From Bacteroidota bacterium (GTDB lineage Bacteria; Bacteroidota; Bacteroidia; Flavobacteriales_D; Crocinitomicaceae): DNA of 7,654 nucleotides. The notes beneath the pieces were generated by a model. It saw only the letters and a list, made by a program, of their open reading frames with translations. It had not been told where the DNA came from and searched no databases. Shown piece after piece: positions 1 through 5,314 of this stretch (position 1 is the stretch's first letter; every line of letters starts with the position of its first letter). A program made the position numbers and the translations under genes. The stretch covers positions 1 through 7,654 of the forward strand of contig SBGS01000262.1 of assembly GCA_006226555.1 (NCBI GenBank), given 5' to 3'.

Positions 1-24
1 AAAGACCTATTGGATGATTTCTAA
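1..24 (+). CDS. Possible 3' tail of an upstream gene
   Basis: The first 24 bases read as seven codons (K D L L D D F) followed by TAA, which would suit the acidic C-terminus of a gene entering from the left. It would end 34 bases before the next start codon. The second frame is also open, to TAA at 32-34 (K T Y W M I S N S I), and cannot be excluded. The third frame closes at once. Nothing can be said about function, and seven codons are weak evidence for a gene. Confidence 0.25.
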   Translation, partial: KDLLDDF

Positions 25-58
25 TTCTATTTAACATAATATGATCGTTGTACGTTAA

Positions 59-868
59 ATGCAGAAGAATTCCTTAATAAAATTTGTATCGTTCATCTTT
101 CTACTACTGATCATTGTGGTTAATCTATCAAAAAACAACGATGATTCAGAGGCAATTATCCCTGTAGACTATAGCTCACCAACATGTCTGGAATTCCAGT
201 ATTCTTTCAAAGATACGCTTGAAACACAGCGCAGCTGGCTGGATTACGCTTATCATGACAATTGTCTTACCTATGCAACCAGCATTGATGACTACATCAA
301 CCGCAAAGCTCATCGAAAGGCTATTTTGGACAACCCGTTTCTTAGTAATGCAAAATATTGGCGTGAAGTATACATGAACCTGGCTCACAACGATTTTGAA
401 GCACTCATACCACTCGCCGATTCACTGTCAACGCTGGCGAATGAGCTTCAATTGACACGTGACGGATTTGCAGAACTAATCGTCAGTTTTGTACAGGACA
501 TCCCCTACTCTTTTATCCTTCCGGGGTATACTTGTTCTAACGAGGACCCCAATATTGACTGTGTAGAAGGTGAACGTTTCGGACTTCTGGGTCCAGTAGA
601 ATTTTTACATACCTTATCAGGCGACTGCGATACACGTACTGTCCTCCTCTATACCTTATTAAAACATTTCGATTTTCATCCGGTAATCGTTAACAGCTGG
701 AAATATCTGCATTCCATGCTTTTACTCGACGTGAAAAGTTCCGGGGAATACCTTACACATAAAGGTCAACGATTGTATTTTTGGGAAACTACAGCTACAG
801 GATGGCGATCCGGAGAAATTCCTCCTGATATGACCGACCTGAACAGCTGGGAAATTATTTTAGATTGA
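59..868 (+). CDS. Membrane-anchored or exported transglutaminase-like (papain-fold) protein
   Basis: The 269-residue protein has one hydrophobic segment at about residues 8-23, with no lipobox, so it is probably membrane-anchored with the rest outside the inner membrane, or secreted. A transglutaminase-like core occupies about residues 135-255: the lead-in FVQDIPY (144-150), a GDCDTR nucleophile motif with C190, an H218 in a YLHSM context and an acidic E243 in FWETT. This order and spacing fit the Cys-His-Asp/Glu triad of the superfamily. C159 and C168 could form a disulfide. Such folds may act as peptidases, amidases or crosslinkers, and the sequence does not show which. The start at 59 follows a TAA in another frame, with no Shine-Dalgarno motif. 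The DUF350 gene begins 1 bp after its stop, so the two are probably co-transcribed. The fold call is from motif recognition only. Confidence 0.72.
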   Translation: MQKNSLIKFVSFIFLLLIIVVNLSKNNDDSEAIIPVDYSSPTCLEFQYSFKDTLETQRSWLDYAYHDNCLTYATSIDDYINRKAHRKAILDNPFLSNAKYWREVYMNLAHNDFEALIPLADSLSTLANELQLTRDGFAELIVSFVQDIPYSFILPGYTCSNEDPNIDCVEGERFGLLGPVEFLHTLSGDCDTRTVLLYTLLKHFDFHPVIVNSWKYLHSMLLLDVKSSGEYLTHKGQRLYFWETTATGWRSGEIPPDMTDLNSWEIILD

Positions 869-869
869 T

Positions 870-1391
870 ATGAATGAAAAGATAGCAGTACTCGGATTAG
901 TTGAGATCCTCAGCTCATTAAGCAGTGGGATCGTGATCCTCTATTTAACGTACAAACTTGTCCGCGTATACGGACGCAAGAAATTGCAGATCGAGCATGA
1001 TAATACGGCCTATAATGTATTACTGGCAGGGGTACTATTCTCCGTTGGGTACATCGTAAGTGGCGTAGTTCAGCCTATTCTGGACTCTTATCGATTCCTT
1101 AGCGGATCTGACATCTCTAAATCGGAGCTTGTGATGAGCTTTATCGGTTATGGTGGACTTTACATTGCGATCACGTATATCCTGGCAATGCTGGTCGTGA
1201 TCTCGGGAGTAAAGATCTATAGCACTATGACACCGTTGAATGAGGCGGAAGAGATCAGAAATAACAATATCGGGGTCTCGATCGTACTGACTGTTGTAAT
1301 CATCACCCTTTCGATCTTCTGTAGTAGCGGTATTAACTTATTGGTAGAATCCTTTATTCCGTATCCGGAAATGCCTTACCAGATCAAATGA
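870..1391 (+). CDS. DUF350 (YjfL/UPF0719-like) integral membrane protein
   Basis: The 173-residue protein is almost entirely hydrophobic, with four predicted membrane helices at about 7-32, 47-70, 88-115 and 132-158. The internal similarity typical of DUF350 is visible: a polar-Asn entry (HDNTAYNVLLAG, 43-54) followed by a glycine-rich helix, and a matching second entry (EEIRNNNIGVSIVL, 127-140) followed by another helix. DUF350 proteins have no settled biochemical role. As I recall, in other bacteria they sit beside YjfC-type ATP-grasp ligases, polyamine aminopropyltransferases or DUF4178 proteins, in presumed envelope or stress loci. Here the partner is a transglutaminase-like protein 1 bp upstream, suggesting a joint membrane function. 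The gene is unusually rich in GATC: I count 12 within it, mostly from Ile ATC codons, against two in the upstream gene. Confidence 0.75.
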   Translation: MNEKIAVLGLVEILSSLSSGIVILYLTYKLVRVYGRKKLQIEHDNTAYNVLLAGVLFSVGYIVSGVVQPILDSYRFLSGSDISKSELVMSFIGYGGLYIAITYILAMLVVISGVKIYSTMTPLNEAEEIRNNNIGVSIVLTVVIITLSIFCSSGINLLVESFIPYPEMPYQIK

Positions 1392-1394
1392 TCT
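1381..1394. terminator. Small inverted repeat at the convergent gene junction; possible weak terminator
   Basis: AGATC-AAAT-GATCT is a perfect 5-bp stem with a 4-base loop. It spans the DUF350 stop (TGA, 1389-1391), the single intergenic base and two bases of the HMA stop. On the plus strand it is followed by a pyrimidine-rich tract with TTTT at 1397-1400. The stem is short and AT-rich, so at best it is a weak rho-independent terminator for the plus-strand pair. On the minus strand no T-run follows it. Confidence 0.22.
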
Positions 1395-1671
1395 ACTTTT
1401 CTTCTTCTCCGCTTACACGTCCGATCATACAACTAACGTAAGATTTCGCTTGCTTCATAAGAGAATTCGGATCGTTTTCGACCGGGTATCCCATTTGTGC
1501 GAGCTTGGCATGTATCGATTCTTCGAGTTGTTCATCTGCTTCAAGGGAGACGCTGCTGTTCTCCAAATCCACGTGAACATCACTAACACCGTCTATTTCT
1601 GAAAGCCCTTTGCGAATAGTTGCTGCGCACCCACCACATTTCAAATTCTGTATTTTAATTGTCTGTTCCAT
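1393..1671 (-). CDS. HMA-domain (CopZ/Atx1-like) small metal-binding protein
   Basis: The 92-residue protein has a ferredoxin-like heavy-metal-associated domain over about residues 2-67. The metal site is in the first loop, NLKCGGCAATI, with C12 and C15 in a CxxC arrangement (GGC rather than the commoner MTCxxC). HMA proteins of this size usually carry Cu(I) or another soft metal. No signal peptide or membrane segment is visible, so it should be cytoplasmic. Beyond the domain is a tail of about 25 residues holding one more cysteine (C81) and a charged EEEK end, longer than a minimal chaperone of about 68 residues. The start codon lies inside the P450 gene (17-bp overlap, different frame), with AGGAA just upstream of ATG. 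That supports co-expression with the P450. No P-type ATPase gene is adjacent, so the metal partner is unknown. Confidence 0.85.
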   Translation of the reverse strand: MEQTIKIQNLKCGGCAATIRKGLSEIDGVSDVHVDLENSSVSLEADEQLEESIHAKLAQMGYPVENDPNSLMKQAKSYVSCMIGRVSGEEEK

Positions 1672-3061
1672 AATTCCTATTCTTTAATTTTACTTTCAAA
1701 GAGGAAGCCATCATGGTAAATGCCATGACTTCTTCTACGTTTTCATCTTCGATAAGTTCAACGTCGAAGTTCTTATATAACATACTAATTATTGCTCGAA
1801 TTTCCAAATACGCCAGGTTCCTTCCGGGGCAATACCTGGGACCTGAACCGAATGGCGTATATGCTTTAGTGTCATGAACGGGACAACGCTCTCTATTAAT
1901 CCAGCGGTCCGGAATAAACTCTTTTCCATAAGAAAAGTAGATATCCTTCAAAGCTGCATGGCGATACTGTGTTAGTATTCTCTGTCCTTTTGAAATAGTT
2001 ATCCCTTCCAATTCAACGTCATCAAGCGCTTCATATAAAAGTATGGGCGCAACCGGTTTAAACCGTAGTGACTCACTAGCCGCAGCCTCCGCATATTTTA
2101 ACTGCTGATTTTGACTGTAGACCTCACTAAATGGTGCCTCACCTATGACACGATCAGCTTCTTCACGAATCATTTCGATAGCATCCGGTTTATCGAGCAA
2201 GAGAAAGATCAACCACGTCAAAGTATGAGCTGTAGTATCCTCTCCTGCCATTAATAAGGTCATCAAATTACCTCTTATTTCATCGATACTGAAACGTTGT
2301 TCCTCTTCCGCAGCAACAAGGATGGATTCGAGTAAGTTACGAGGAGATTCTTTTAGCGACGGATTGCTTTGCAATCTCTCCTGTGCTTCGGAGATAAACA
2401 CATCAACGATCTTCTTCATTTCCTGTACCGCTTGATCAAACCGTTTATCTTGATTCGTTTTGAAGTAATTGTGCCAGGAGATCGGAGAATTAATTCGTTT
2501 GAAAAGCGTTGGGAAAATTACCTCAAGATGATCCTGGATCACCCCACCTTCCTTCCGCATAGTATCAATGTCGTAACCGAAAGCCAGCAATGTAGTAATG
2601 TCAACAGTAAAACGCAGAAGATCTTTTTGTATATCAGTAACTTCTCCTGAATCTGCATCGTGTTTCCATTTCTGATAAAGGATCGAAACCTTTTCAACCA
2701 GATCAGGATAAAATGCTTGCTGGTGTTTTACATCCAGTCCTTTTGTCACAACGGAGCGATAACGATACCAATCGTCTCCTTCGGCGTTGAATACACCATG
2801 GACACCGCCTTCTCGTATGACCTGATCAAGTTTACCCGATCTTTTGAATAGATGAGGACGTTCATTCGCAATAGCCTGAATAAGACTAGGGCGAGTTACC
2901 ACAAGTTGGCTGATTTTAAATAGATCCAGACAGTAAACATCTCCGTATTCATCCGCCCAATTCTCGATCTGCTGATGGATCTTTGGAAGATCGAGCCGAA
3001 AGATATTACCGAATACAGGTAAACCTTTCGGCCCGCTTAATTCATGTATCTGCTTCCCCAT
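1655..3061 (-). CDS. Cytochrome P450 (soluble type)
   Basis: At 468 residues this is a full-length P450 haem-thiolate monooxygenase. The hallmarks appear in order: C-helix WxxxR (W98-R102), I-helix oxygen-activation motif AGEDTT (272-277), K-helix ExxR (E330-R333), a PERF-like FIPDRW (382-387) and the haem loop FGSGPRYCPGR, with C411 as the proximal thiolate. There is no N-terminal hydrophobic anchor, so it should be cytoplasmic or peripheral. The substrate cannot be read from the sequence, and no ferredoxin or reductase gene lies in the window, so the redox partner must be encoded elsewhere. The ATG at 3061 has no Shine-Dalgarno motif. The rhodanese gene ends 30 bp upstream and the HMA gene starts within its 3' end, implying a three-gene operon. 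Confidence 0.93.
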   Translation of the reverse strand: MGKQIHELSGPKGLPVFGNIFRLDLPKIHQQIENWADEYGDVYCLDLFKISQLVVTRPSLIQAIANERPHLFKRSGKLDQVIREGGVHGVFNAEGDDWYRYRSVVTKGLDVKHQQAFYPDLVEKVSILYQKWKHDADSGEVTDIQKDLLRFTVDITTLLAFGYDIDTMRKEGGVIQDHLEVIFPTLFKRINSPISWHNYFKTNQDKRFDQAVQEMKKIVDVFISEAQERLQSNPSLKESPRNLLESILVAAEEEQRFSIDEIRGNLMTLLMAGEDTTAHTLTWLIFLLLDKPDAIEMIREEADRVIGEAPFSEVYSQNQQLKYAEAAASESLRFKPVAPILLYEALDDVELEGITISKGQRILTQYRHAALKDIYFSYGKEFIPDRWINRERCPVHDTKAYTPFGSGPRYCPGRNLAYLEIRAIISMLYKNFDVELIEDENVEEVMAFTMMASSLKVKLKNRNYGTDN

Positions 3062-3091
3062 ACCATAAAGGTAATAAAGGAAGTGAAAGCA

Positions 3092-3526
3092 TTATTTAAA
3101 TGGCCAAGAACCATATCCGCCACGAAGGTCATAGATCTCTGTGAATCCCATTTCCTTCATGATCAAAGTTGCTTTACCGCTTCGGTTTCCTGATGCACAG
3201 TAGATCAAAACCGGCTTACTCATATCTAACTGAGCGATCTGCGTTTTGAAGTCAGGATCAAAGAAATTAATATTCTTAGCATCTCCGATCTTTCCGGCAT
3301 TGTACTCTTGAGGTGTTCTTACATCCACCAGCTGATACCCTTCCTTCCCTATCAATGCCTGGAATTCATTTGCAGGTAACACTTTTGTGATTACGGTTTT
3401 TTCCTGAGGTGAAGCTGTACTTGTTTCAGTACTCTTCACTTCATTTGTTGTATTGGAATGCTGAGCTTCAGAGCATGAAACGAACAACAATCCCGAAAAC
3501 ATAAGACTCGATATTAACTTCTTCAT
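3092..3526 (-). CDS. Rhodanese-like domain lipoprotein
   Basis: The 144-residue protein begins with a lipoprotein signal peptide (KK, a hydrophobic stretch, then FVSC with lipidated C18). A Ser/Thr-rich linker (about 19-45) and a single rhodanese domain (about 47-144) follow. The domain shows LVDVRTPQEY (66-75), the active-site loop YCASGNRS with C110 as persulfide-forming cysteine, and a C-terminal LRGGYGSW. The intact loop suggests real sulfur transfer or a related thiol reaction (thiosulfate, polysulfide or protein thiols) on the periplasmic side of a membrane. It is the first gene of the apparent rhodanese-P450-HMA operon, so its upstream region probably controls all three. The start at 3526 gives a complete signal peptide and follows an A-rich leader. 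Confidence 0.92.
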   Translation of the reverse strand: MKKLISSLMFSGLLFVSCSEAQHSNTTNEVKSTETSTASPQEKTVITKVLPANEFQALIGKEGYQLVDVRTPQEYNAGKIGDAKNINFFDPDFKTQIAQLDMSKPVLIYCASGNRSGKATLIMKEMGFTEIYDLRGGYGSWPFK

Positions 3527-3551
3527 TGTTTTAATTTTTTTTATGAAGTTA

Positions 3552-3559
3552 CAAAATCA
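3552..3559 (-). promoter_or_regulatory. Candidate -7 box for the rhodanese-P450-HMA operon
   Basis: On the minus strand this reads TGATTTTG, one mismatch from the Bacteroidota -7 consensus TAnnTTTG. It is followed by a roughly 20-base A-rich leader (AAAAAAAATTAAAA) before the rhodanese ATG. No good TTTG/TTG -33 element lies 17-21 bp upstream. That region instead holds the GTAAC-N4-GTTAC dyad, as might be expected if an activator is needed. Confidence 0.35.
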
Positions 3560-3574
3560 AGTTGCTTTTAGATG

Positions 3575-3588
3575 GTAACTCAGGTTAC
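3575..3588. promoter_or_regulatory. Dyad GTAAC-TCAG-GTTAC, candidate Crp/Fnr-type operator
   Basis: GTAAC (3575-3579) and GTTAC (3584-3588) form a perfect 5-bp inverted repeat with a 4-base spacer, the 5-4-5 geometry of Fnr-type sites. A second perfect palindrome, TTACATGTAA (3585-3594), overlaps its right arm. The dyad lies between divergent genes. Its centre (3581.5) is about 34 bp upstream of the predicted rhodanese transcript start and about 30 bp upstream of the DUF4268 start. It could therefore activate one side and repress the other. Binding by a Crp/Fnr protein is inference from geometry. Confidence 0.4.
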
Positions 3589-3599
3589 ATGTAAAGCAT

Positions 3600-3607
3600 T
3601 AATTTTG
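3600..3607 (+). promoter_or_regulatory. -7 box TAATTTTG directly before the DUF4268 start codon
   Basis: TAATTTTG matches the Bacteroidota -7 consensus TAnnTTTG perfectly and ends only four bases before the ATG at 3612. As this box normally lies about 4-7 bases from the transcript start, the mRNA would begin at or next to the start codon (leaderless or nearly so). No clear TTTG/TTG -33 element is seen at the usual distance; the GTAAC/GTTAC dyad occupies that region. Confidence 0.5.
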
Positions 3608-3611
3608 TCAC

Positions 3612-4073
3612 ATGCTGAGTAAAGAGGAGCGTAAGGAGCGAAATACTATGTTTTGGGATGCATTTCGAAAGGAAATGCGCAAAACTCCATCTTCAACTGG
3701 TAGAAATATAGACTGGATCAACTACCCATCCCAGGTGAAAGATGTTTACATTCGAATGGAGACCTCTGGAAACAAAGCATGCTTTTGTATCGATATTCAA
3801 CCCAAGAACGATGGCATACGTGCTATAATTTACGAGCAAATGACAGAATTGAAGAGATTGTTAGAATCCGAAATGGGAGAAGCAACTTGGAATGAATTCG
3901 ATCGTGTATTTACAGGTAGAAATGTCTCCAGAATCTCTTGGTGTAAAGAAGACTTGAATTTCTATCAAGATGAAGACCTTTCCGAAATAAGAGCTTTTTT
4001 CAAAGAGAAACTCATTTCTTTTGATCGATTTTATCAGGAATATAAAGATATTCTCCTGGCCTTGGTTCAATAG
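3612..4073 (+). CDS. DUF4268 domain protein
   Basis: The 153-residue protein consists of one DUF4268 domain with no signal peptide or membrane segment, so it is probably cytoplasmic. Features I associate with the family are the N-terminal FWDAFRKEM (14-22), the NIDWINYPSQVKDVYIRME stretch (32-50), the Ile-Asp repeat strand CFCIDIQPK (57-65), a YEQMTELKRLLE helix (74-85), and FFKEKLISFDRF (129-140) near the end. The biochemical function is unknown. The domain also occurs fused to nuclease-like modules in some proteins, but no such module is present here. The start is supported by family alignment and by the promoter-like box just before it. The next gene follows after 23 bp but appears to have its own promoter. 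I am sure of the family and unsure of any role. Confidence 0.82.
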   Translation: MLSKEERKERNTMFWDAFRKEMRKTPSSTGRNIDWINYPSQVKDVYIRMETSGNKACFCIDIQPKNDGIRAIIYEQMTELKRLLESEMGEATWNEFDRVFTGRNVSRISWCKEDLNFYQDEDLSEIRAFFKEKLISFDRFYQEYKDILLALVQ

Positions 4074-4092
4074 ATTAGAAGCTGTAATTTTA
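4062..4092 (+). promoter_or_regulatory. Promoter for the T9SS-exported protein gene (TTG-N20-TAATTTTA)
   Basis: TTG at 4062-4064, inside the 3' end of the DUF4268 gene, and TAATTTTA at 4085-4092 are separated by 20 bp, close to the Bacteroidota -33/-7 spacing. The -7 box differs from TAnnTTTG only in its last base and lies four bases before the ATG at 4097, exactly as at the preceding gene. The gene is therefore probably transcribed independently of DUF4268, with a leaderless or very short-leader mRNA. Confidence 0.42.
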
Positions 4093-4096
4093 TCAC

Positions 4097-4888
4097 ATGC
4101 ATAAATTAATTGCCTTATACCTTGTAGCTGCCTGTGGAACAGCAGTAGCACAGACAGAGATCTACAATGAAGATTTTCAATCAGGGATCCCTATGACCTA
4201 TACAATAGTGGATAATGATAATCTATCGCCACATGCTTCTGTGGTTGATTTTACACCTGCCTGGATAGCACTGGAAGATCCGGATGTTCCCGGAGATACA
4301 GTTGCCGGATCAACTTCTTATTTTGATCCATCCGGAAGAGCAGATCGTTGGTTGATCACTCCTCCTGTTACGCTTGGCGCCAATGGAAATGTTCTTTTTT
4401 GGTCAGGGAAATCGCATGACGCTTCATTTCCTGATGGGTATCACGTTTATGTATCCACAACTGACGCGCAATTGACCAGCTTTACAGATACTATTTTTAC
4501 GACTAACGCTGAGTTAGCTGAGTGGAATGATCACGAAGTCAGTCTAAGTGCAGAGGGATACGATAATATGACGGTTTATATCGCATTCGTTAACCGTACA
4601 AATGATGGTTTTAAATTATATCTTGACGACATTCGTATAGAAGAAGGAAATCCGCTTGGAATTGCTGATCTGAGCGCAACAGATGTTCGTATTTACCCCA
4701 ACCCGGTTCAAGACAAAATTCAGATAAACGGTACATTTGAGAGTGCAACTCTGATAAATGGAACAGGAGAAGAGCTGCAGCAAACAAAGAACAATAGTAT
4801 TGATCTAACTAAATACGAATCAGGAGTTTACTACCTTTTGATTAAACAAAAAGAACGAGTAGTAATGGAAAAAGTGATCAAGCTCTGA
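4097..4888 (+). CDS. T9SS-exported choice-of-anchor-J (cleaved-adhesin-like) protein
   Basis: The 263-residue secreted protein has a signal peptide with likely cleavage after AVA (18/19), leaving an N-terminal Gln. Residues about 22-183 form a jelly-roll of the choice-of-anchor-J type. Cues are EDFQSGIP (25-32) at its start, RADRWLITPPV (81-91), the WSGKSHD strand (102-108), GYHVYVST (114-121), and FVNRTNDGFKLYLDDIRIE (164-182) at its end. Residues about 192-263 are a type A T9SS C-terminal sorting domain, with VRIYPNPVQDKIQI (197-210), SGVYYLLIK (242-250) and a basic final strand ending in KVIKL. It is expected to cross the outer membrane by T9SS and be released or surface-attached after removal of this domain. 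Such jelly-rolls often bind carbohydrate or serve as adhesive modules. No catalytic domain is present, so an adhesin or matrix role is likeliest. Confidence 0.88.
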   Translation: MHKLIALYLVAACGTAVAQTEIYNEDFQSGIPMTYTIVDNDNLSPHASVVDFTPAWIALEDPDVPGDTVAGSTSYFDPSGRADRWLITPPVTLGANGNVLFWSGKSHDASFPDGYHVYVSTTDAQLTSFTDTIFTTNAELAEWNDHEVSLSAEGYDNMTVYIAFVNRTNDGFKLYLDDIRIEEGNPLGIADLSATDVRIYPNPVQDKIQINGTFESATLINGTGEELQQTKNNSIDLTKYESGVYYLLIKQKERVVMEKVIKL

Positions 4889-4891
4889 TCA
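4868..4891 (-). terminator. Candidate terminator of the lipoprotein pair, inside the T9SS gene
   Basis: Read on the minus strand, TGATCA-GAGCT-TGATCA (4891-4875) forms a 6-bp stem with a 5-base loop, followed by CTTTTTCC. The first TGATCA contains the stop codon of the upstream lipoprotein gene. The hairpin is AT-rich and so weak, and it lies within the last codons of the convergent gene. On the plus strand no T-run follows; an alternative 5-bp pairing AAGCT/AGCTT (4880-4897) is also possible there. Confidence 0.33.
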
Positions 4892-5314
4892 AAGCTTAGG
4901 GAAAGATTTTAGTAATATATCCAGTTTTATTTCACTGGCATTCGTTGCTTTAAAAGCTATACTGTCCTCAGTAATATAATCAGCTTTTAAGATCCAACTT
5001 TCCTCCTTAAAGTCGATCGTTAGCTGCTTTTCTTCTGAACTCATGTAATACGTACCTCTCATGGGTGAGGTTTGACCAATTGAATTTAAAGGAATGACAT
5101 TGATCGTGCCGTCATCATGAAATACCATTATTCTTCGACGGGAAACAATTGGCTCAGTTATGTCTACATCCGCTGTTGATTCTCTGGAGATCAACCATAC
5201 TTTACTGTTTCCATCATTCAATAAACCGGAATAGTCAACACTTTGCAGACTAATACCATTCGTGCAGGAGAATAAAACCAAGGATATAGAAGCTATTCGA
5301 AAAGCTTTGATCAT
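4889..5314 (-). CDS. Small lipoprotein, lipocalin-like beta fold, function unknown
   Basis: The 141-residue protein has a lipoprotein signal peptide ending in LFSC, with lipidated C17. The mature part begins around SGLLNDGNSKVWLISRE (29-45). It continues through strand-like segments: IMVFHDDGTINVI (62-74), MRGTYYM (85-91), KQLTIDF (95-101), SWILKADYI (105-113) and SIAFKAT (117-123). A short N-terminal helix followed by a K/W-x-L motif, a DGT turn and alternating strands resembles the lipocalin-like lipoproteins common in Bacteroidota. I cannot assign a specific family, and no ligand residues are recognisable. Its ATG overlaps the stop of the upstream lipoprotein gene by one base (TAATG), so its translation is probably coupled. 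Its stop lies directly against that of the T9SS gene, with no intergenic base. Confidence 0.75.
   Translation of the reverse strand: MIKAFRIASISLVLFSCTNGISLQSVDYSGLLNDGNSKVWLISRESTADVDITEPIVSRRRIMVFHDDGTINVIPLNSIGQTSPMRGTYYMSSEEKQLTIDFKEESWILKADYITEDSIAFKATNASEIKLDILLKSFPKL

Noticed and set aside
2..34. Alternative frame for an upstream gene end (K T Y W M I S N S I, stop at 32-34)
   Set aside because: It is equally short. The frame ending at 24 has a more typical hydrophilic end, but neither is strong, so only that one is listed, at low confidence.
1655..1671. Possible frameshifted P450-HMA fusion
   Set aside because: The P450 has its complete haem loop and normal C-terminal length, and the HMA protein has its own ATG with AGGAA before it. 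This is an ordinary short gene overlap.
2369..2851. Two open frames on the plus strand within the P450 gene
   Set aside because: Both are antisense to conserved P450 coding sequence, show no recognisable domain and have no start signals.
3612..4073. DUF4268 gene as part of a restriction or defence system
   Set aside because: The protein is a stand-alone domain, and no nuclease, methylase or helicase gene lies in the window, so there is no support for a defence role here.
3861..4151. Minus-strand open frame crossing the DUF4268/T9SS gene junction
   Set aside because: It is antisense to two well-supported genes and across a promoter, and its translation is low-complexity hydrophobic without a family match that I recognise.
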